From Rhodospirillaceae bacterium (GTDB taxonomy: Bacteria; Pseudomonadota; Alphaproteobacteria; UBA8366; Aestuariispiraceae), in contig PAQY01000012.1 in NCBI GenBank assembly GCA_002709955.1, forward strand, positions 145,756 to 209,755: a stretch of 64,000 nt of DNA. Direction: 5' to 3'. The notes under the pieces are model-generated. The model saw only the letters and a list, made by a program, of their open reading frames with translations, did not search any database and was not told the origin of the DNA. The position numbers and the translations under genes were made by a program. Positions within the stretch are counted from its first letter, which is position 1, and every line of letters begins with the position of its first letter. This document shows, in pieces, positions 37,508 to 47,339 of this stretch.

Positions 37508-38040
37508 GGGATATCTTTCACAGGTAAGAAGAAACGCATGGAATTTGTAGGGAAGGGCTGAAAGCCAAATTTTTGGTAGAGGGTTTTGCGCATTTGAATT
37601 TTTTTGGGGTCGCCGCAATCCAGAATATCCAGCACAACAATCGCGATACCCAGTGATTTTGAGGCGGCTTTAATTCTCAGCAGCGCATCCACCAGAAGGT
37701 CTGATCCGTATCCCTTGCCGGCGAAGCGTTGATCCACAGCGATCATTGATAGAAATGCTGCGGGAATAGAGCCATTTCTGGGTCGGTTTCGGGCGTATTT
37801 ATCCGGTAGGTTCGTATAGTCCACAGAATGTGCATTGATGGCGTAAAATCCGAAGACAATGCTGCTGCCATTTTCACCCAGAACAAAAAGCCGGATTGTA
37901 TCTGCTTTTGAGAGTTTGTTTGCCGTTTTCTGGAAAAAGTTATCAACGCTGGGCACGCCGCAAGAAAAAGATCCCCGGTCATGTAACTGCGGATCAAAGG
38001 GCTGAATGATTAGATGAGGCGTGTCTGAAGGCCTGCTCAC
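37504..38040 (-). CDS. GNAT-family toxin of a TacAT-like pair
   Basis: A 178-residue GNAT acetyltransferase resembling TacT/AtaT toxins, which acetylate aminoacyl-tRNA and block translation. Visible features are DRGSFSCGVPSVDNFFQKTA at the N-terminus, the IPAAFLSMIAVDQRFAGKGYGSDLLVDALLR acetyl-CoA site (Q/RxxGxG/A form) near residues 95-125, and the C-terminal LYQKFGFQPFP with the conserved Tyr and Phe. It starts with GTG, overlapping the antitoxin stop (GTGA), so it is coupled to the upstream antitoxin. Confidence 0.88.
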   Translation of the reverse strand: MSRPSDTPHLIIQPFDPQLHDRGSFSCGVPSVDNFFQKTANKLSKADTIRLFVLGENGSSIVFGFYAINAHSVDYTNLPDKYARNRPRNGSIPAAFLSMIAVDQRFAGKGYGSDLLVDALLRIKAASKSLGIAIVVLDILDCGDPKKIQMRKTLYQKFGFQPFPTNSMRFFLPVKDIP

Positions 38041-38345
38041 TTGGACTCAATTGTCGCCTGATGCCGTGCCACAGCGTGCTTCAATGCCTCTGACGGAGAA
38101 GGGGACCCATCCAATGCCGCAAAAAAGGCGTCATGGTCTCTTGCATCCAGAATGGTTCGTTCATGGGCTGCGATTGTTTCTAACGCGGATTGATATGCGG
38201 CGGACAGGGTGAATACGGAATCATCAACACCAGACAGGGCTGCGGCCCGTTGAATGATTTGTTTAATACGCGGTTTTGCCCGAAAGCTCATGCGTTCCGT
38301 GCTCTTTTCATCCAGGTCTGTCGCCCAGTCAGAGTGCATCGTCAT
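38037..38345 (-). CDS. DUF1778-type ribbon-helix-helix antitoxin
   Basis: A 102-residue TacA-like antitoxin. The N-terminal ribbon-helix-helix (about residues 18-65: MSFRAKPRIKQIIQRAAALSGVD...FTLSAAYQSALETI) binds DNA, and the C-terminal tail (about 70-102) should neutralise the toxin. AGGA lies 7 nt before ATG 38345. First gene of the two-gene operon; a perfect 13-bp inverted repeat just upstream is the likely operator. Confidence 0.88.
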   Translation of the reverse strand: MTMHSDWATDLDEKSTERMSFRAKPRIKQIIQRAAALSGVDDSVFTLSAAYQSALETIAAHERTILDARDHDAFFAALDGSPSPSEALKHAVARHQATIESK

Positions 38346-38359
38346 CAGGTCATCCTTTT

Positions 38360-38399
38360 AATATACCCTGATATGTACGCCTTTGTGGCGTACATATCA
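38360..38399 (-). promoter_or_regulatory. Promoter and operator palindrome of the toxin-antitoxin operon
   Basis: TGATATGTACGCC (38369-38381) and GGCGTACATATCA (38387-38399) form a perfect 13-bp inverted repeat around TTTGT. On the minus strand a TATATT -10 candidate (38360-38365) lies directly downstream, so the palindrome covers the -35/spacer region, as expected for autorepression by an RHH antitoxin-toxin complex. Confidence 0.72.
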
Positions 38400-38418
38400 A
38401 GATGGATAACAGTCCCTA

Positions 38419-41343
38419 TCACTCAGCCGCTTCCTGATAGGCCTCCATTGGGGGGCAGGTGCAGACCAGGTTTCTATCGCCTGCCACATTGTCGATGCGC
38501 GCGACGGGGGGCCAGTATTTGTCGTCGCGGGTGGCGGGCAGGGGGAAATAGGCGACTTCCTTGCTGTAGGGTTTGGGCCAGGGGTCTGACATCAGCAGGT
38601 GATGGGTGTGGGGCGCGTCGGTCAGCGGGTTGATCTCCCGGTCTGATGCACCGCTTTCCACATCGCGGATTTCCTGGCGAATCTGGATCATTGCGTCACA
38701 GAACCGATCCAATTCCCGTTTCGCCTCGCTTTCGGTCGGCTCAATCATCATGGTTTCCGGCACGGGCCAGGACATGGTCGGCGCATGGAAACCATAATCG
38801 ACCAGGCGCTTGGCGATGTCTTCCACGGTGATGCCGCAACTGTCTTTGAAGGCGCGGCAATCGACGATGCATTCATGGGCGACCGTGCCGTTGCGGCCCT
38901 TATAGAGGATCGGATAATGATCCTCCAACCGCTTGGCGATGTAATTGGCGTTCAGGATGGCAACTTCTGTTGCCTGGCGCAGACCCTTGGGTCCCATCAT
39001 GCGGATATAGGCCCAGACGATGGGCAGAATGCTGGCCGATCCCCAGGGGGCGGCAGAGACGGGGCCAATCGGCTCCCCCTCATGGGCATAGGGATTCAAG
39101 CCTTCGACCATGGGATGAGAGGGCAGGAAGGGGGCCAGATGCCGCTTAACCCCAATCGGTCCCATGCCGGGACCACCGCCACCATGGGGGATGCAGAAGG
39201 TCTTGTGCAGGTTCAAATGGCTGACATCTGCCCCGAATTTGCCGGGCTTACAGATGCCCACCATGGCATTTAGATTGGCCCCATCGACATAGACCTGCCC
39301 GCCATGGGAATGGATCAGGGCACAGATATCCTCAATGGTTTCTTCAAACACGCCATGGGTGGAGGGATAGGTTACCATGATGGCCGCCAGCGTGTCGGAA
39401 TACTGTTCCGCCTTAGCCTTAAGGTCGTCCATGTCCACATTGCCGTGATCGTCACATTTGACGACCTTGACCTCCATGCCTGCCATGATCGCGCTGGCTG
39501 GATTGGTGCCATGGGCGGATGAGGGGATCAGACAGATTGTGCGCTGGGTATCGCCACGGGTTTCATGATATTTGCGAATGGTCAGCAGGCCCGCATATTC
39601 GCCCTGGCTGCCCGCATTGGGCATCAGGGACAGCGCGTCATAGCCGGTGATTTCGCACAGCCATTCTTCCAGATCTTCAAACAGTTGCTGATAGCCCTGG
39701 GCCTGTTCCAGCGGGGCAAAAGGGTGCAGATGCGCGAAATGCCGCCAGGTGACGGGGATCATCTCCGTCGTCGCATTCAGTTTCATGGTGCAGGACCCCA
39801 GCGGGATCATCGACCGATCCAGCGCGATGTCCTTCGCCGCCAGCCAGCGGATGTATCGCAGCATTTCCGTTTCGCCATGATACATGTTGAAAACGGGATG
39901 AGTCATAAAACTGTCTGGCATGCGGCGCATCGCATGGGGGATGATGTCGTCGCCCGCATCCTTGTCCAGGGTGGAGATATTGAACAGGCTGTCGGCCTTG
40001 GAGGAAAACACCCTCAACAGGTCTTGGATATTGGCCTTCTTGGTGACTTCATCGACGGAAATCCCGATTGTATCTGCATCGACAAAGCGCAGATTGATGC
40101 GGGCTTCCTTCGCCTTTGCCAGAATGCGCGGGGCCTGGCCTGGAATGCGCACCTGGATCGTGTCAAAGAACTGATCATGCACGATTTCATGGTCCATGCG
40201 CCGCAGCCCTTCGGCCACGATCTGGGCCTTGCGGTGAATGCGGCGCGCGATGCGATACAGGCCATCGGGACCGTGATAGACGCCAAAGAATCCGGCGATC
40301 ACGGCCAGCAGGACCTGTGCCGTGCAGATATTGCTGGTCGCCTTTTCGCGCCGGATATGCTGTTCACGGGTTTGCAGCGCCATGCGCAGGGCTTTCTTGC
40401 CTTCGGCATCCACAGACACGCCGATGATGCGCCCGGGGCATTGGCGTTTATAGACATCTTTGGTCGCAAAGAAGGCCGCATGCGGGCCGCCATAGCCCAT
40501 GGGAACACCAAATCTTTGGGCGGAACCCACCACGATATCGGCCCCGAACTCGCCAGGGGATTTCAGCATCACCATGGCCATCAGATCGCTGGCGATAACA
40601 GACAGGCCGCCCTTGGCCTGAATCTGTTTGATCGGTTGGGTGATGTCGCGCACTTGTCCAGACGATCCTGGATATTGCACCAATACGCCAAACACATCGG
40701 CCGCTTCCAGATCGGTGAAGGCGTCCCCCTGCACAATTGTCATGCCCATCGCCTGCGCGCGGGTTTGCAGGACGGCCAAAGTCTGGGGGTGCACGTCGTT
40801 ATCGACAAAGAAGGCATTGGATTTCGTCTTACCCACACGATGGGCCATCGCCATGGCTTCGGCTGCTGCCGTTCCTTCATCCAACAGGGACGCATTGGCG
40901 ATTTCCATGCCGGTCAGGTCGATGATCATCTGTTGGTAATTCAACAATGCCTCCAGGCGGCCCTGGCTGACTTCCGCCTGATAGGGGGTATAGGCCGTGT
41001 ACCAGCCTGGATTTTCCAGAACATTCCGCAGGATGACCGGTGGCGTGACGGTGCCGTAATAGCCCATGCCGATCATGGTGGTGAACACCTCGTTCCGCTC
41101 TGATATGCGGCGCAGGTCCGACAATGTGCGGCGCTCGCTGGTGGCCGGGGGCAGGTTCAGCGGCTCGTCCAATCGGATGGAGGCGGGAACCGTTGCCTGC
41201 AGCAGGGCCTCTATGGACGGATAGCCAAGCGTCGTCAGCATTTCGCGGATCTGGGACTGACCCGGCCCAATATGGCGACGAATGAAATCTTCGCGGATTT
41301 CCAAATCGTCCAGGGTCAGGCGATCAAACTGGCTATTGGTCAT
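38419..41343 (-). CDS. gcvP: Glycine dehydrogenase (decarboxylating), P protein
   Basis: PLP enzyme that decarboxylates glycine and passes the aminomethyl group to lipoyl-GcvH. Single fused chain of 974 residues (not split into PA/PB). N-terminal RHIGP, the glycine-rich loops, and the PLP Lys in [20 protein letters not shown] (about residue 715) are seen. AGGAG precedes the ATG at 41343. It is the last gene of gcvT-gcvH-gcvP, 60 bp after gcvH, and is under the upstream glycine riboswitch. Confidence 0.97.
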   Translation of the reverse strand: MTNSQFDRLTLDDLEIREDFIRRHIGPGQSQIREMLTTLGYPSIEALLQATVPASIRLDEPLNLPPATSERRTLSDLRRISERNEVFTTMIGMGYYGTVTPPVILRNVLENPGWYTAYTPYQAEVSQGRLEALLNYQQMIIDLTGMEIANASLLDEGTAAAEAMAMAHRVGKTKSNAFFVDNDVHPQTLAVLQTRAQAMGMTIVQGDAFTDLEAADVFGVLVQYPGSSGQVRDITQPIKQIQAKGGLSVIASDLMAMVMLKSPGEFGADIVVGSAQRFGVPMGYGGPHAAFFATKDVYKRQCPGRIIGVSVDAEGKKALRMALQTREQHIRREKATSNICTAQVLLAVIAGFFGVYHGPDGLYRIARRIHRKAQIVAEGLRRMDHEIVHDQFFDTIQVRIPGQAPRILAKAKEARINLRFVDADTIGISVDEVTKKANIQDLLRVFSSKADSLFNISTLDKDAGDDIIPHAMRRMPDSFMTHPVFNMYHGETEMLRYIRWLAAKDIALDRSMIPLGSCTMKLNATTEMIPVTWRHFAHLHPFAPLEQAQGYQQLFEDLEEWLCEITGYDALSLMPNAGSQGEYAGLLTIRKYHETRGDTQRTICLIPSSAHGTNPASAIMAGMEVKVVKCDDHGNVDMDDLKAKAEQYSDTLAAIMVTYPSTHGVFEETIEDICALIHSHGGQVYVDGANLNAMVGICKPGKFGADVSHLNLHKTFCIPHGGGGPGMGPIGVKRHLAPFLPSHPMVEGLNPYAHEGEPIGPVSAAPWGSASILPIVWAYIRMMGPKGLRQATEVAILNANYIAKRLEDHYPILYKGRNGTVAHECIVDCRAFKDSCGITVEDIAKRLVDYGFHAPTMSWPVPETMMIEPTESEAKRELDRFCDAMIQIRQEIRDVESGASDREINPLTDAPHTHHLLMSDPWPKPYSKEVAYFPLPATRDDKYWPPVARIDNVAGDRNLVCTCPPMEAYQEAAE

Positions 41344-41403
41344 AAAGACTCTCCTGCAGGGCTTTTGGCAAATGTGGGCCGGAATGGCCCAGACTTTTAA
41401 GGT

Positions 41404-41775
41404 TTAGTCTTCTATGAAGTCGCCGTATTCGCTCTCTGTCATCAGATCGTCCAGTTCCCCGGCATCTTCGATCTTCATCTTGAAAAACCAGCCGTCTCCT
41501 TCTGCATCTTCATTGACCAGGGCCGGATTGTCGGTCAGGGCGTCATTCACTTCCAGGATTTCCCCGCCGATTGGCGTATAGACTTCACTGGCGGCCTTTA
41601 CCGATTCGACGACGCCGGCTTCATCATCCTTGTTAAAGACGGCCCCGACTTCTGGCAGATCGACAAAGACGATATCCCCCAATTGCTCTTGCGCATGAAT
41701 GGTAATCCCCACGGTGGCGGTGTCGCCGTCGATTTCGATCCATTCATGCTCTTCAGAATATTTACGTTCGGCCAT
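41404..41775 (-). CDS. gcvH: Glycine cleavage system H protein
   Basis: Lipoyl carrier of the glycine cleavage complex. 123 residues from the ATG at 41775, giving the standard [12 protein letters not shown]-terminus; an in-frame ATG at 41811 would add 12 unusual residues. The lipoylated lysine is K60 in [20 protein letters not shown]-terminal helix GDFIED. Lies between gcvT (85 bp upstream) and gcvP on the same strand. Confidence 0.97.
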   Translation of the reverse strand: MAERKYSEEHEWIEIDGDTATVGITIHAQEQLGDIVFVDLPEVGAVFNKDDEAGVVESVKAASEVYTPIGGEILEVNDALTDNPALVNEDAEGDGWFFKMKIEDAGELDDLMTESEYGDFIED

Positions 41776-41860
41776 GACGTCTGTTGCTCCCCTATTCTCA
41801 GGTTGGGTCATTGGGTGTTTGGTAGGCTAGATGTACCTTTGGGACTGTACCTTCAAAATG

Positions 41861-42997
41861 TTAACCTCGAAAGAATCCGGGCGGTACGAAAGGCATTTTT
41901 GTGATCGTCGCGGGCAGGGATTTTCCCCGAACCGACAAGAAGACGGGTGTTCCTGGTTTGGCATAATCGATGGGGACATAGCCCATGGCGACGGGGCCGC
42001 CGACCGTCGGGCCAAAACCGCCACTGGTGATCTGTCCAATTTCCGTCCCACCGTCCGCATCCAGAATAAGGGTTCCTTCGCGGGCCGGGGCGCGACCATC
42101 AGGCAGAATGCCAACCCGTTTGCGCGTTGCGCCTTCTGCGATTTGCTTTTGCACAATATCTGCGCCTGGAAAGCCGCCTTCTTGGCGGCGGCGTTTGCCA
42201 ATGGACCACAGCAGACCCGCTTCGATGGGGCTGGTGGTCGTATCGATGTCATGACCATACAGGCACAGGCCTGCTTCCAGCCTCAGCGAATCGCGGGCGC
42301 CCAGTCCTATCGGTTCTACGGTTGGATCCCCCAACAGCAGGCGGGCCAATGCCTCCGCCTGGTCATTGGGAACGGATATCTCATACCCATCTTCACCGGT
42401 ATAGCCGGATCGGCTGATCCACAGATCGATGCCATCAAATTCAACCACGGTCTGGCTCATGAATGGCATCGTTGCCAGGGCCGGACCAAACAATCGCGCG
42501 GCAACACCGGATGCCTTTGGTCCCTGAAGCGCGATCAAGGCGCGGTCTTCCAAGGGCTCTACACGGATGCGGCCTTTCAAGGCCTTGGCGATATGGGGCA
42601 GGTCCTGGTCCTTGCAGGCCGCGTTCACGACCAGATACAAACGGTCACGGCCCAGGGCGGCGATGGGGCGCGTGACCATCAGGTCATCCAAAATGCCGCC
42701 CGTGTCGTTCAGCAGTTGGGAATAGCGCTGTTGCCCCGGTTCCAGGGATTGAACATCCGCTGGCACCAGGCTTTCAAAAGCGATTGCGGGATCCGCGCCA
42801 TCTTCGGCGATCAGCCAGGCCTGGCCCATATGGGAAACATCGAATAATCCAGCCGCGCTGCGGGTATGCAGATGTTCTTTCAGGATTCCGGCTGGGAATT
42901 GAACCGGCATGTCATAGCCGGCAAAGGGAACCATCTTGCCGCCCAGTTCACGGTGTAGGGCGTTCAACGGCGTGACCGCCAATTCCTGATCAGACAT
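41861..42997 (-). CDS. gcvT: Aminomethyltransferase, glycine cleavage T protein
   Basis: Tetrahydrofolate-dependent release of methylene-THF and ammonia from aminomethyl-GcvH. 378 residues. Family segments include GGKMVPFAGYDMPVQFP, AGLFDVSHMGQ (substrate Asp-His region), SRSGYTGEDGYEI, LGARDSLRLEAGLCLYGHDID, and a C-terminal MGYVPIDYAKPGTPV. The chosen ATG at 42997 is preceded by GGGGCCGA; a longer frame runs back into the riboswitch terminator and is not real. First gene of the operon, 24 bp after the terminator U-run. Confidence 0.96.
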   Translation of the reverse strand: MSDQELAVTPLNALHRELGGKMVPFAGYDMPVQFPAGILKEHLHTRSAAGLFDVSHMGQAWLIAEDGADPAIAFESLVPADVQSLEPGQQRYSQLLNDTGGILDDLMVTRPIAALGRDRLYLVVNAACKDQDLPHIAKALKGRIRVEPLEDRALIALQGPKASGVAARLFGPALATMPFMSQTVVEFDGIDLWISRSGYTGEDGYEISVPNDQAEALARLLLGDPTVEPIGLGARDSLRLEAGLCLYGHDIDTTTSPIEAGLLWSIGKRRRQEGGFPGADIVQKQIAEGATRKRVGILPDGRAPAREGTLILDADGGTEIGQITSGGFGPTVGGPVAMGYVPIDYAKPGTPVFLSVRGKSLPATITKMPFVPPGFFRG

Positions 42998-43020
42998 ACA
43001 CTCGGCCCCTTCCAAGGTCC

Positions 43021-43061
43021 AAAACAAAAAGGCGCGTCCCGAAATCAATCGGTGGCGCGCC
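43021..43061 (-). terminator. Intrinsic terminator of the glycine riboswitch
   Basis: On the minus strand GGCGCG...CGCGCC (43056-43061 with 43031-43036, helped by an inner CGA/TCG pairing) is followed at once by TTTTTGTTTT (43021-43030). It sits between the second aptamer and the gcvT start, so termination versus readthrough is the likely expression platform. Confidence 0.8.
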
Positions 43062-43272
43062 CCCTCTGTCATGGGACCTGAGAGTGTGACCGATCCCGAC
43101 ATGATGAAGAGGGTGATCCCTCTGTCAGTCGGGGTGGCTTACCCCTTCGGTGGATAGGGTCTAAACAGACCGCATCACTTTCCAGATTGTCCTAACCCGC
43201 GCGGTCCAGGGGCCTGAGAGATTCCGGGGCGGTTGCTCCTTCGGCGGCGACCAAATGGGTCACACTCTCCCA
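43061..43272 (-). promoter_or_regulatory. Tandem glycine riboswitch
   Basis: Read on the minus strand, two glycine aptamers follow each other. Aptamer I has GGAGAGTG, GCCGAAGGAGCAA and CTCTCAGG (about 43270 to 43211). Aptamer II has GGAAAGTG, CACCGAAGGGGTAAG and ACTCTCAGGT (about 43182 to 43075), closed by CCATGACAGAGGGG. These are the diagnostic conserved elements of the family. It precedes gcvTHP, the usual target, which glycine should switch on. A TATAGT (43287-43292) or a TTGACA (43323-43328) just upstream may belong to the promoter. Confidence 0.93.
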
Positions 43273-43324
43273 CGCAGGTATAACGAACTATAGCGCGGCG
43301 AGAGTACCTGATCCCTTTGCCGTG

Positions 43325-44395
43325 TCAAGGCGTTGGCGGCGGCGTTTCTTGTGTTTTGGACAGCTTGGGTTTTCGCAACATGAACGGCACAATCATGCTG
43401 ACAGCCAGGAAGCGTATAATCTGATGACCGGCAACAAAGGCGGGGTCCGTATCCAGGGTAAAGGCCAGAACCGTCATGGCTTCCAGCCCACCTGGTGCAA
43501 AGGCCAGCCAGACCTGCATGAAGGGTAAATCCAAAAGATTCGCTGTCGGCCAGGCAAACAGGCTGGTAATGGCAAGGCCCAGCGTTGTTGCGCCAATGCC
43601 CGCTTTTGCACAGGAAATCAGGAACGGTGCTGTGCTGCCAGCGAATCGTGTGCCGATGGTTGCGCCACAGATGATCAGCGGCGGGTACAGGATATAGGCG
43701 GGAATTGCACCTTCCACGGTGCCGGTCATGAACAGTGCGCCACTGATGATCATTGGTCCGGTGAAAAACGGGGCGGGGACACGCATCAGTTTACCCAGCG
43801 GCACACCCAGCGCAGACAGCGCCAGCACCATGGCGATTTCTGGCCACCCCAGCATGTCCCTGGGAACGGCGTCGGGCAGCGGCGTGTGAACATCGGTATA
43901 GCCGACAATGACGGGAATCAGCACCATGACGGTTGCCAGTCGTATGGTTTGAATGACCGCCACGCGCCGTGTGTCTGCCTTGATTTCCACCGAAACGGCG
44001 ACGACAAAACTTAATGCGCCGGGCACGGAACATAAAATAGCCGTGTCGCGATCAAATTGGTGAATACGGCGCAGATACAGACGAACCAGGGCCAGCAATA
44101 CGATCATGCTGATTCCCAACAGGATCAGCGATACGGGCCAGTCTGCCAAGGATGCCAGGCTGTTTCGATCAATGCCAGCACCCAACAGGGCCCCGGTTGC
44201 GATATAACTGAAATTGCTTAACCCGTCTGGCAGTTCCGCCTTGCGCCCGGCGACGACCCAAATTGCCACGGCCAGCATGGATCCGCTGAGATAGGCTGCA
44301 GGAAGTTCAAGCAAGTCAAAGGCATAGGCCCCCACCGTCCCGATTAACAGGGTGATCACCAACGTCTTGATGGTGCTTATCGATGGAAGGGGCAT
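43325..44395 (-). CDS. AbrB-family membrane transporter
   Basis: A 356-residue polytopic inner-membrane protein of the AbrB/TIGR03082 family (sometimes mislabelled ammonia monooxygenase). Two similar halves each carry a duplicated motif, e.g. LLELPAAYLSGSMLAVAIWVVAG and MRVPAPFFTGPMIISGALFMTG, with about ten transmembrane helices. ATG 44395 has AAAGG upstream; an earlier TTG is less likely. Substrate unknown. It ends right at the promoter region of the gcv riboswitch and lies 11 bp after the upstream lipoprotein gene. Confidence 0.85.
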   Translation of the reverse strand: MPLPSISTIKTLVITLLIGTVGAYAFDLLELPAAYLSGSMLAVAIWVVAGRKAELPDGLSNFSYIATGALLGAGIDRNSLASLADWPVSLILLGISMIVLLALVRLYLRRIHQFDRDTAILCSVPGALSFVVAVSVEIKADTRRVAVIQTIRLATVMVLIPVIVGYTDVHTPLPDAVPRDMLGWPEIAMVLALSALGVPLGKLMRVPAPFFTGPMIISGALFMTGTVEGAIPAYILYPPLIICGATIGTRFAGSTAPFLISCAKAGIGATTLGLAITSLFAWPTANLLDLPFMQVWLAFAPGGLEAMTVLAFTLDTDPAFVAGHQIIRFLAVSMIVPFMLRKPKLSKTQETPPPTP

Positions 44396-44406
44396 CAAAC
44401 CTTTGC

Positions 44407-44952
44407 TCAGCGACGGCTTTCCTCCCGATTATATTGCAATTCTTCCTCAGATAGGACCAGACCAATGAACAGGATGAAGGATCTGGCGGATTGTTCCTCT
44501 TTCTTGGGGATCACGACGGTCACTGTATCGGCCGAGACGGTCGTGGTGCGATTGCCCTCAAAATTCAGGGTCATATCCATTTCACGTCGATTTAGGATCT
44601 GCCGGTCCGGCGTTGATACCGCCAGGAAAAGTCTGATCGGCTCGACACCTGTTTTCTGGGCAGGGCCGCGCAAGCCGCGCACCGCGATGGGGAAGGTCAT
44701 TTCAACTTCCTCATCCTTTACGGTGCATTCCCCAGACAGGAACCGGATTTCCCCGCGCATCACAACATCGGTGATGTCACGCCCGGATCCTGGCGCAAAG
44801 CGCGTCACACGTTCCGTATCCAGTGGGATCAGAATGGGGGGGCATGGAATGACCTTTGTGGGTTCCGCACAGGCCGCAAGGACCGTCAGACACATTCCGA
44901 GAAGCAAAAGCCGCATATTCAGTTTTAAACCCTGCATACTGAAAAACCCCAT
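44407..44952 (-). CDS. Hypothetical lipoprotein
   Basis: A 181-residue lipoprotein I do not recognise further. The signal sequence ends with VLAAC (Cys near residue 28). The mature part has an IPCPPILIPLDTERVTRFAPGSGRDITDV segment that recurs in alphaproteobacterial lipoproteins, a beta-rich core (GEIRFLSGECTVKDEEVEMTFPIAV), and a hydrophobic stretch near the C-terminus (SFILFIGLVL). AGGAAG supports the ATG at 44952. Cotranscription with the AbrB gene is likely from the 11-bp gap. Confidence 0.75.
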   Translation of the reverse strand: MGFFSMQGLKLNMRLLLLGMCLTVLAACAEPTKVIPCPPILIPLDTERVTRFAPGSGRDITDVVMRGEIRFLSGECTVKDEEVEMTFPIAVRGLRGPAQKTGVEPIRLFLAVSTPDRQILNRREMDMTLNFEGNRTTTVSADTVTVVIPKKEEQSARSFILFIGLVLSEEELQYNREESRR

Positions 44953-44970
44953 TGTAAACTTCCTGGCATG

Positions 44971-45210
44971 TTAGAATTTTGAATGCGTACCGTCACACAA
45001 TGGTCCGCGAACACTGTGCTTGCAGCCACAAAAAAACACCGTTCGTGATTTATCTGCGGTATAGATTTGTGGTGTCATTTTCGTCCCTGTATGGCTTCCG
45101 TCGCAAAAGGGCTGGGACGCAGAACGCCCACAGGCGCACCAGAAGTACTTTTGCCCCGCCACGACATCAATGGGGAAGGGTTGTTTTGCCGCGATCAAAG
45201 GATCGGTCAT
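44971..45210 (-). CDS. Double CDGSH iron-sulfur protein
   Basis: A 79-residue protein with two CDGSH motifs, each expected to hold a [2Fe-2S] cluster with three Cys and one His: C25, C27, C36, H40 (CACGRSASQPFCDGSH) and C61, C63, C72, H76 (CGCKHSVRGPLCDGTH). The whole protein is little more than these two sites, as in bacterial mitoNEET-like MiNT proteins. Cytoplasmic; redox or cluster-transfer role inferred. Divergent from ispH, itself a [4Fe-4S] enzyme. Confidence 0.92.
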   Translation of the reverse strand: MTDPLIAAKQPFPIDVVAGQKYFWCACGRSASQPFCDGSHTGTKMTPQIYTADKSRTVFFCGCKHSVRGPLCDGTHSKF

Positions 45211-45384
45211 TGTGATCTTCCACCGTTACGCGTGGCGCTTTGGATGCGCGTTTTTAAGGTAAGGGGAGACTAATCGACAGGCCCGTCTGGAACAAGCGCC
45301 ACGGGGGAATAACTCCTTCTCTGTTGACGGAATTGCCGGAACACGCGACGTAAGGGGATGCAGTGTGGAATGAAAGAATGAAAC

Positions 45385-46335
45385 ATGGCTGAAGTGAAAC
45401 CAGATCTGGCGATAAAACTGGCAGGACCCCGCGGTTTCTGTGCCGGTGTGGACCGGGCTATCCTGATTGTCGAACGGGCATTGGAAAAGTTTGGTGCCCC
45501 TGTCTATGTGCGCCATGAGATTGTGCATAACCGTTTTGTTGTCGAATCACTGGAAAGCAAGGGCGCGGTCTTTGTTGAGGAACTTGACGAGGCACCGACC
45601 GACCGACCCGTGATTTTTTCCGCCCATGGCGTTCCAAAATCTGTTCCTGCTGCCGCCCAGGCGCGGGAAATGATTTATGTCGATGCGACCTGTCCCCTGG
45701 TCAGCAAGGTCCACCGCGAAGTGGAACGCTATCACGATGGTGGGCATACCATCATTCTGATTGGTCATGTCGGTCATCCGGAAGTGGTTGGCACGATGGG
45801 GCAATTGCCAGACGGCGCTGTCGTTCTGGTTGAAACCCTGGAGGATGTGGCAAAATTGGACTTCCCCCCCGATGCGCCGCTTGCCTTTGCGACCCAGACC
45901 ACATTGTCGGTGGATGACACCGCGGAAATCATTGATGCATTGCGGGTTCGCTATCCAGACATTGCCGGGCCAAAGCGCGAAGATATCTGTTACGCCACGA
46001 CCAATCGTCAGGCGGCGGTTCGGGCCCTGGCGGCAGAGGTTGAAGCCGTGCTGGTCATCGGCGCGCCAAACTCGTCAAATTCTCGCCGATTGGTCGAAGT
46101 CGCGCGGGTTGCGGGCTGCCCAAAGGCTGCTTTGGTTCAACGGGCCACCGACATTGATTGGGACTGGATGCAAGGCGTGTCTCGACTTGGCATATCCGCC
46201 GGGGCGTCTGCCCCTGAAGTGCTGGTTGAAGAGGTGATCAATGCGTGTCGGGATCATTATGCCGTCACCGTCAGCCAGATCACCATTGCACAGGAAGATG
46301 TGGAATTTAAACTTCCCCGCATTCTGGCCCAATAA
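45385..46335 (+). CDS. ispH: 4-hydroxy-3-methylbut-2-enyl diphosphate reductase
   Basis: Last step of the MEP isoprenoid pathway, a [4Fe-4S] enzyme. 316 residues. The three cluster Cys are C19 (GPRGFCAGV), C103 ([10 protein letters not shown]) and C202 ([11 protein letters not shown]); HEIVHN and SAHGV contain the conserved His residues, and the late [13 protein letters not shown] matches the family. Start ATG 45385 has only a weak ribosome binding site. The stop is followed after 35 bp by thrB. Confidence 0.96.
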   Translation: MAEVKPDLAIKLAGPRGFCAGVDRAILIVERALEKFGAPVYVRHEIVHNRFVVESLESKGAVFVEELDEAPTDRPVIFSAHGVPKSVPAAAQAREMIYVDATCPLVSKVHREVERYHDGGHTIILIGHVGHPEVVGTMGQLPDGAVVLVETLEDVAKLDFPPDAPLAFATQTTLSVDDTAEIIDALRVRYPDIAGPKREDICYATTNRQAAVRALAAEVEAVLVIGAPNSSNSRRLVEVARVAGCPKAALVQRATDIDWDWMQGVSRLGISAGASAPEVLVEEVINACRDHYAVTVSQITIAQEDVEFKLPRILAQ

Positions 46336-46370
46336 GCATTTTGACCCAATAAGCGAACGGCAGATTTCCT

Positions 46371-47339
46371 ATGGCGGTTTATACGGATGTATCCGACGAA
46401 GACATGTCGGCCTTTATTGCTGATTACGGCATCGGTGAATTGGTGTCGGCAAAAGGCATCGCTGAAGGGGTTGAGAATTCCAATTACCTGATCCGCACAA
46501 CGCAGAATACCTATATCCTGACGCTGTATGAAAAGCGTGTGAAGCGTGAAGACCTGCCTTTCTTTATCGGTCTGATGAACCATCTGGCGGAAAAAGGCCT
46601 GCCCTGTCCGCGCCCGATTGAAATGCCGGACGGCACGGCGCTGCGGGATCTGAATGACCGGCCTGCGGCCGTCACCAGCTTTCTGGAAGGCATGTGGGCC
46701 CGGCGCATCCGCAAGGAACATTGCGCGCAATTGGGTGCAGCCCTGGCGGATCTGCATGCGGCTGGTGCAGATTTCCCGATGCAGCGCCGCAATGGTCTGA
46801 CGATTGGGGATTGGCGTCCATTATTTGAGAAGTCAGAAGCCCGCGCCCATGAAGTTCATGAGGATATGGCACCGCTGATCCGCGCAGAACTGGATTTTCT
46901 GGAGGCGAATTGGCCAAAGGACCTGCCCATCGGGGTGTGTCATGCCGATATGTTTCCAGACAATGTATTCTTCATCGGGGATCGGCTGTCTGGCGTGATT
47001 GACTTCTATTTCGCCTGCACGGATTTCTTGGCCTATGATTTAGCGATCTGCCTGAACGCCTGGTGTTTTGAGCGGGATCGCAGTTTCAACGTCACAAAAG
47101 CCAGGGCCCTGCTATCCAACTATGCGCAGCACCGTCCGCTGACAGCGGCAGAGGTTGAGGCCCTGCCCATTCTGGCGCGGGGTTCTGCGATGCGGTTTCT
47201 GCTGACACGCCTGTATGACTGGTTGAATTGCCCGCCAGGGGCACTGGTGCGTCCCCATGATCCAATGGACTATTTCGACCGGCTGAGATTCCATCAGGGT
47301 GTCTCCTCCGCCAGCGCATACGGATTTGATGGGTCATGA
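46371..47339 (+). CDS. thrB: Homoserine kinase (aminoglycoside phosphotransferase fold)
   Basis: Phosphorylates homoserine in threonine synthesis; the type with an APH/choline-kinase fold, common in alphaproteobacteria, not the GHMP type. 322 residues. N-terminal [22 protein letters not shown] with the glycine-rich ATP loop, the kinase catalytic loop [12 protein letters not shown], and the metal Asp in [20 protein letters not shown]. Start ATG 46371. Its stop overlaps rnhA by 4 bp (ATGA). Confidence 0.94.
   Translation: MAVYTDVSDEDMSAFIADYGIGELVSAKGIAEGVENSNYLIRTTQNTYILTLYEKRVKREDLPFFIGLMNHLAEKGLPCPRPIEMPDGTALRDLNDRPAAVTSFLEGMWARRIRKEHCAQLGAALADLHAAGADFPMQRRNGLTIGDWRPLFEKSEARAHEVHEDMAPLIRAELDFLEANWPKDLPIGVCHADMFPDNVFFIGDRLSGVIDFYFACTDFLAYDLAICLNAWCFERDRSFNVTKARALLSNYAQHRPLTAAEVEALPILARGSAMRFLLTRLYDWLNCPPGALVRPHDPMDYFDRLRFHQGVSSASAYGFDGS

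Noticed and set aside
39565-41103. 512-codon plus-strand open frame opposite gcvP
   Set aside because: It lies wholly antisense to the well-supported gcvP; the protein has no recognisable domain. Long antisense frames are expected in GC-rich coding DNA.
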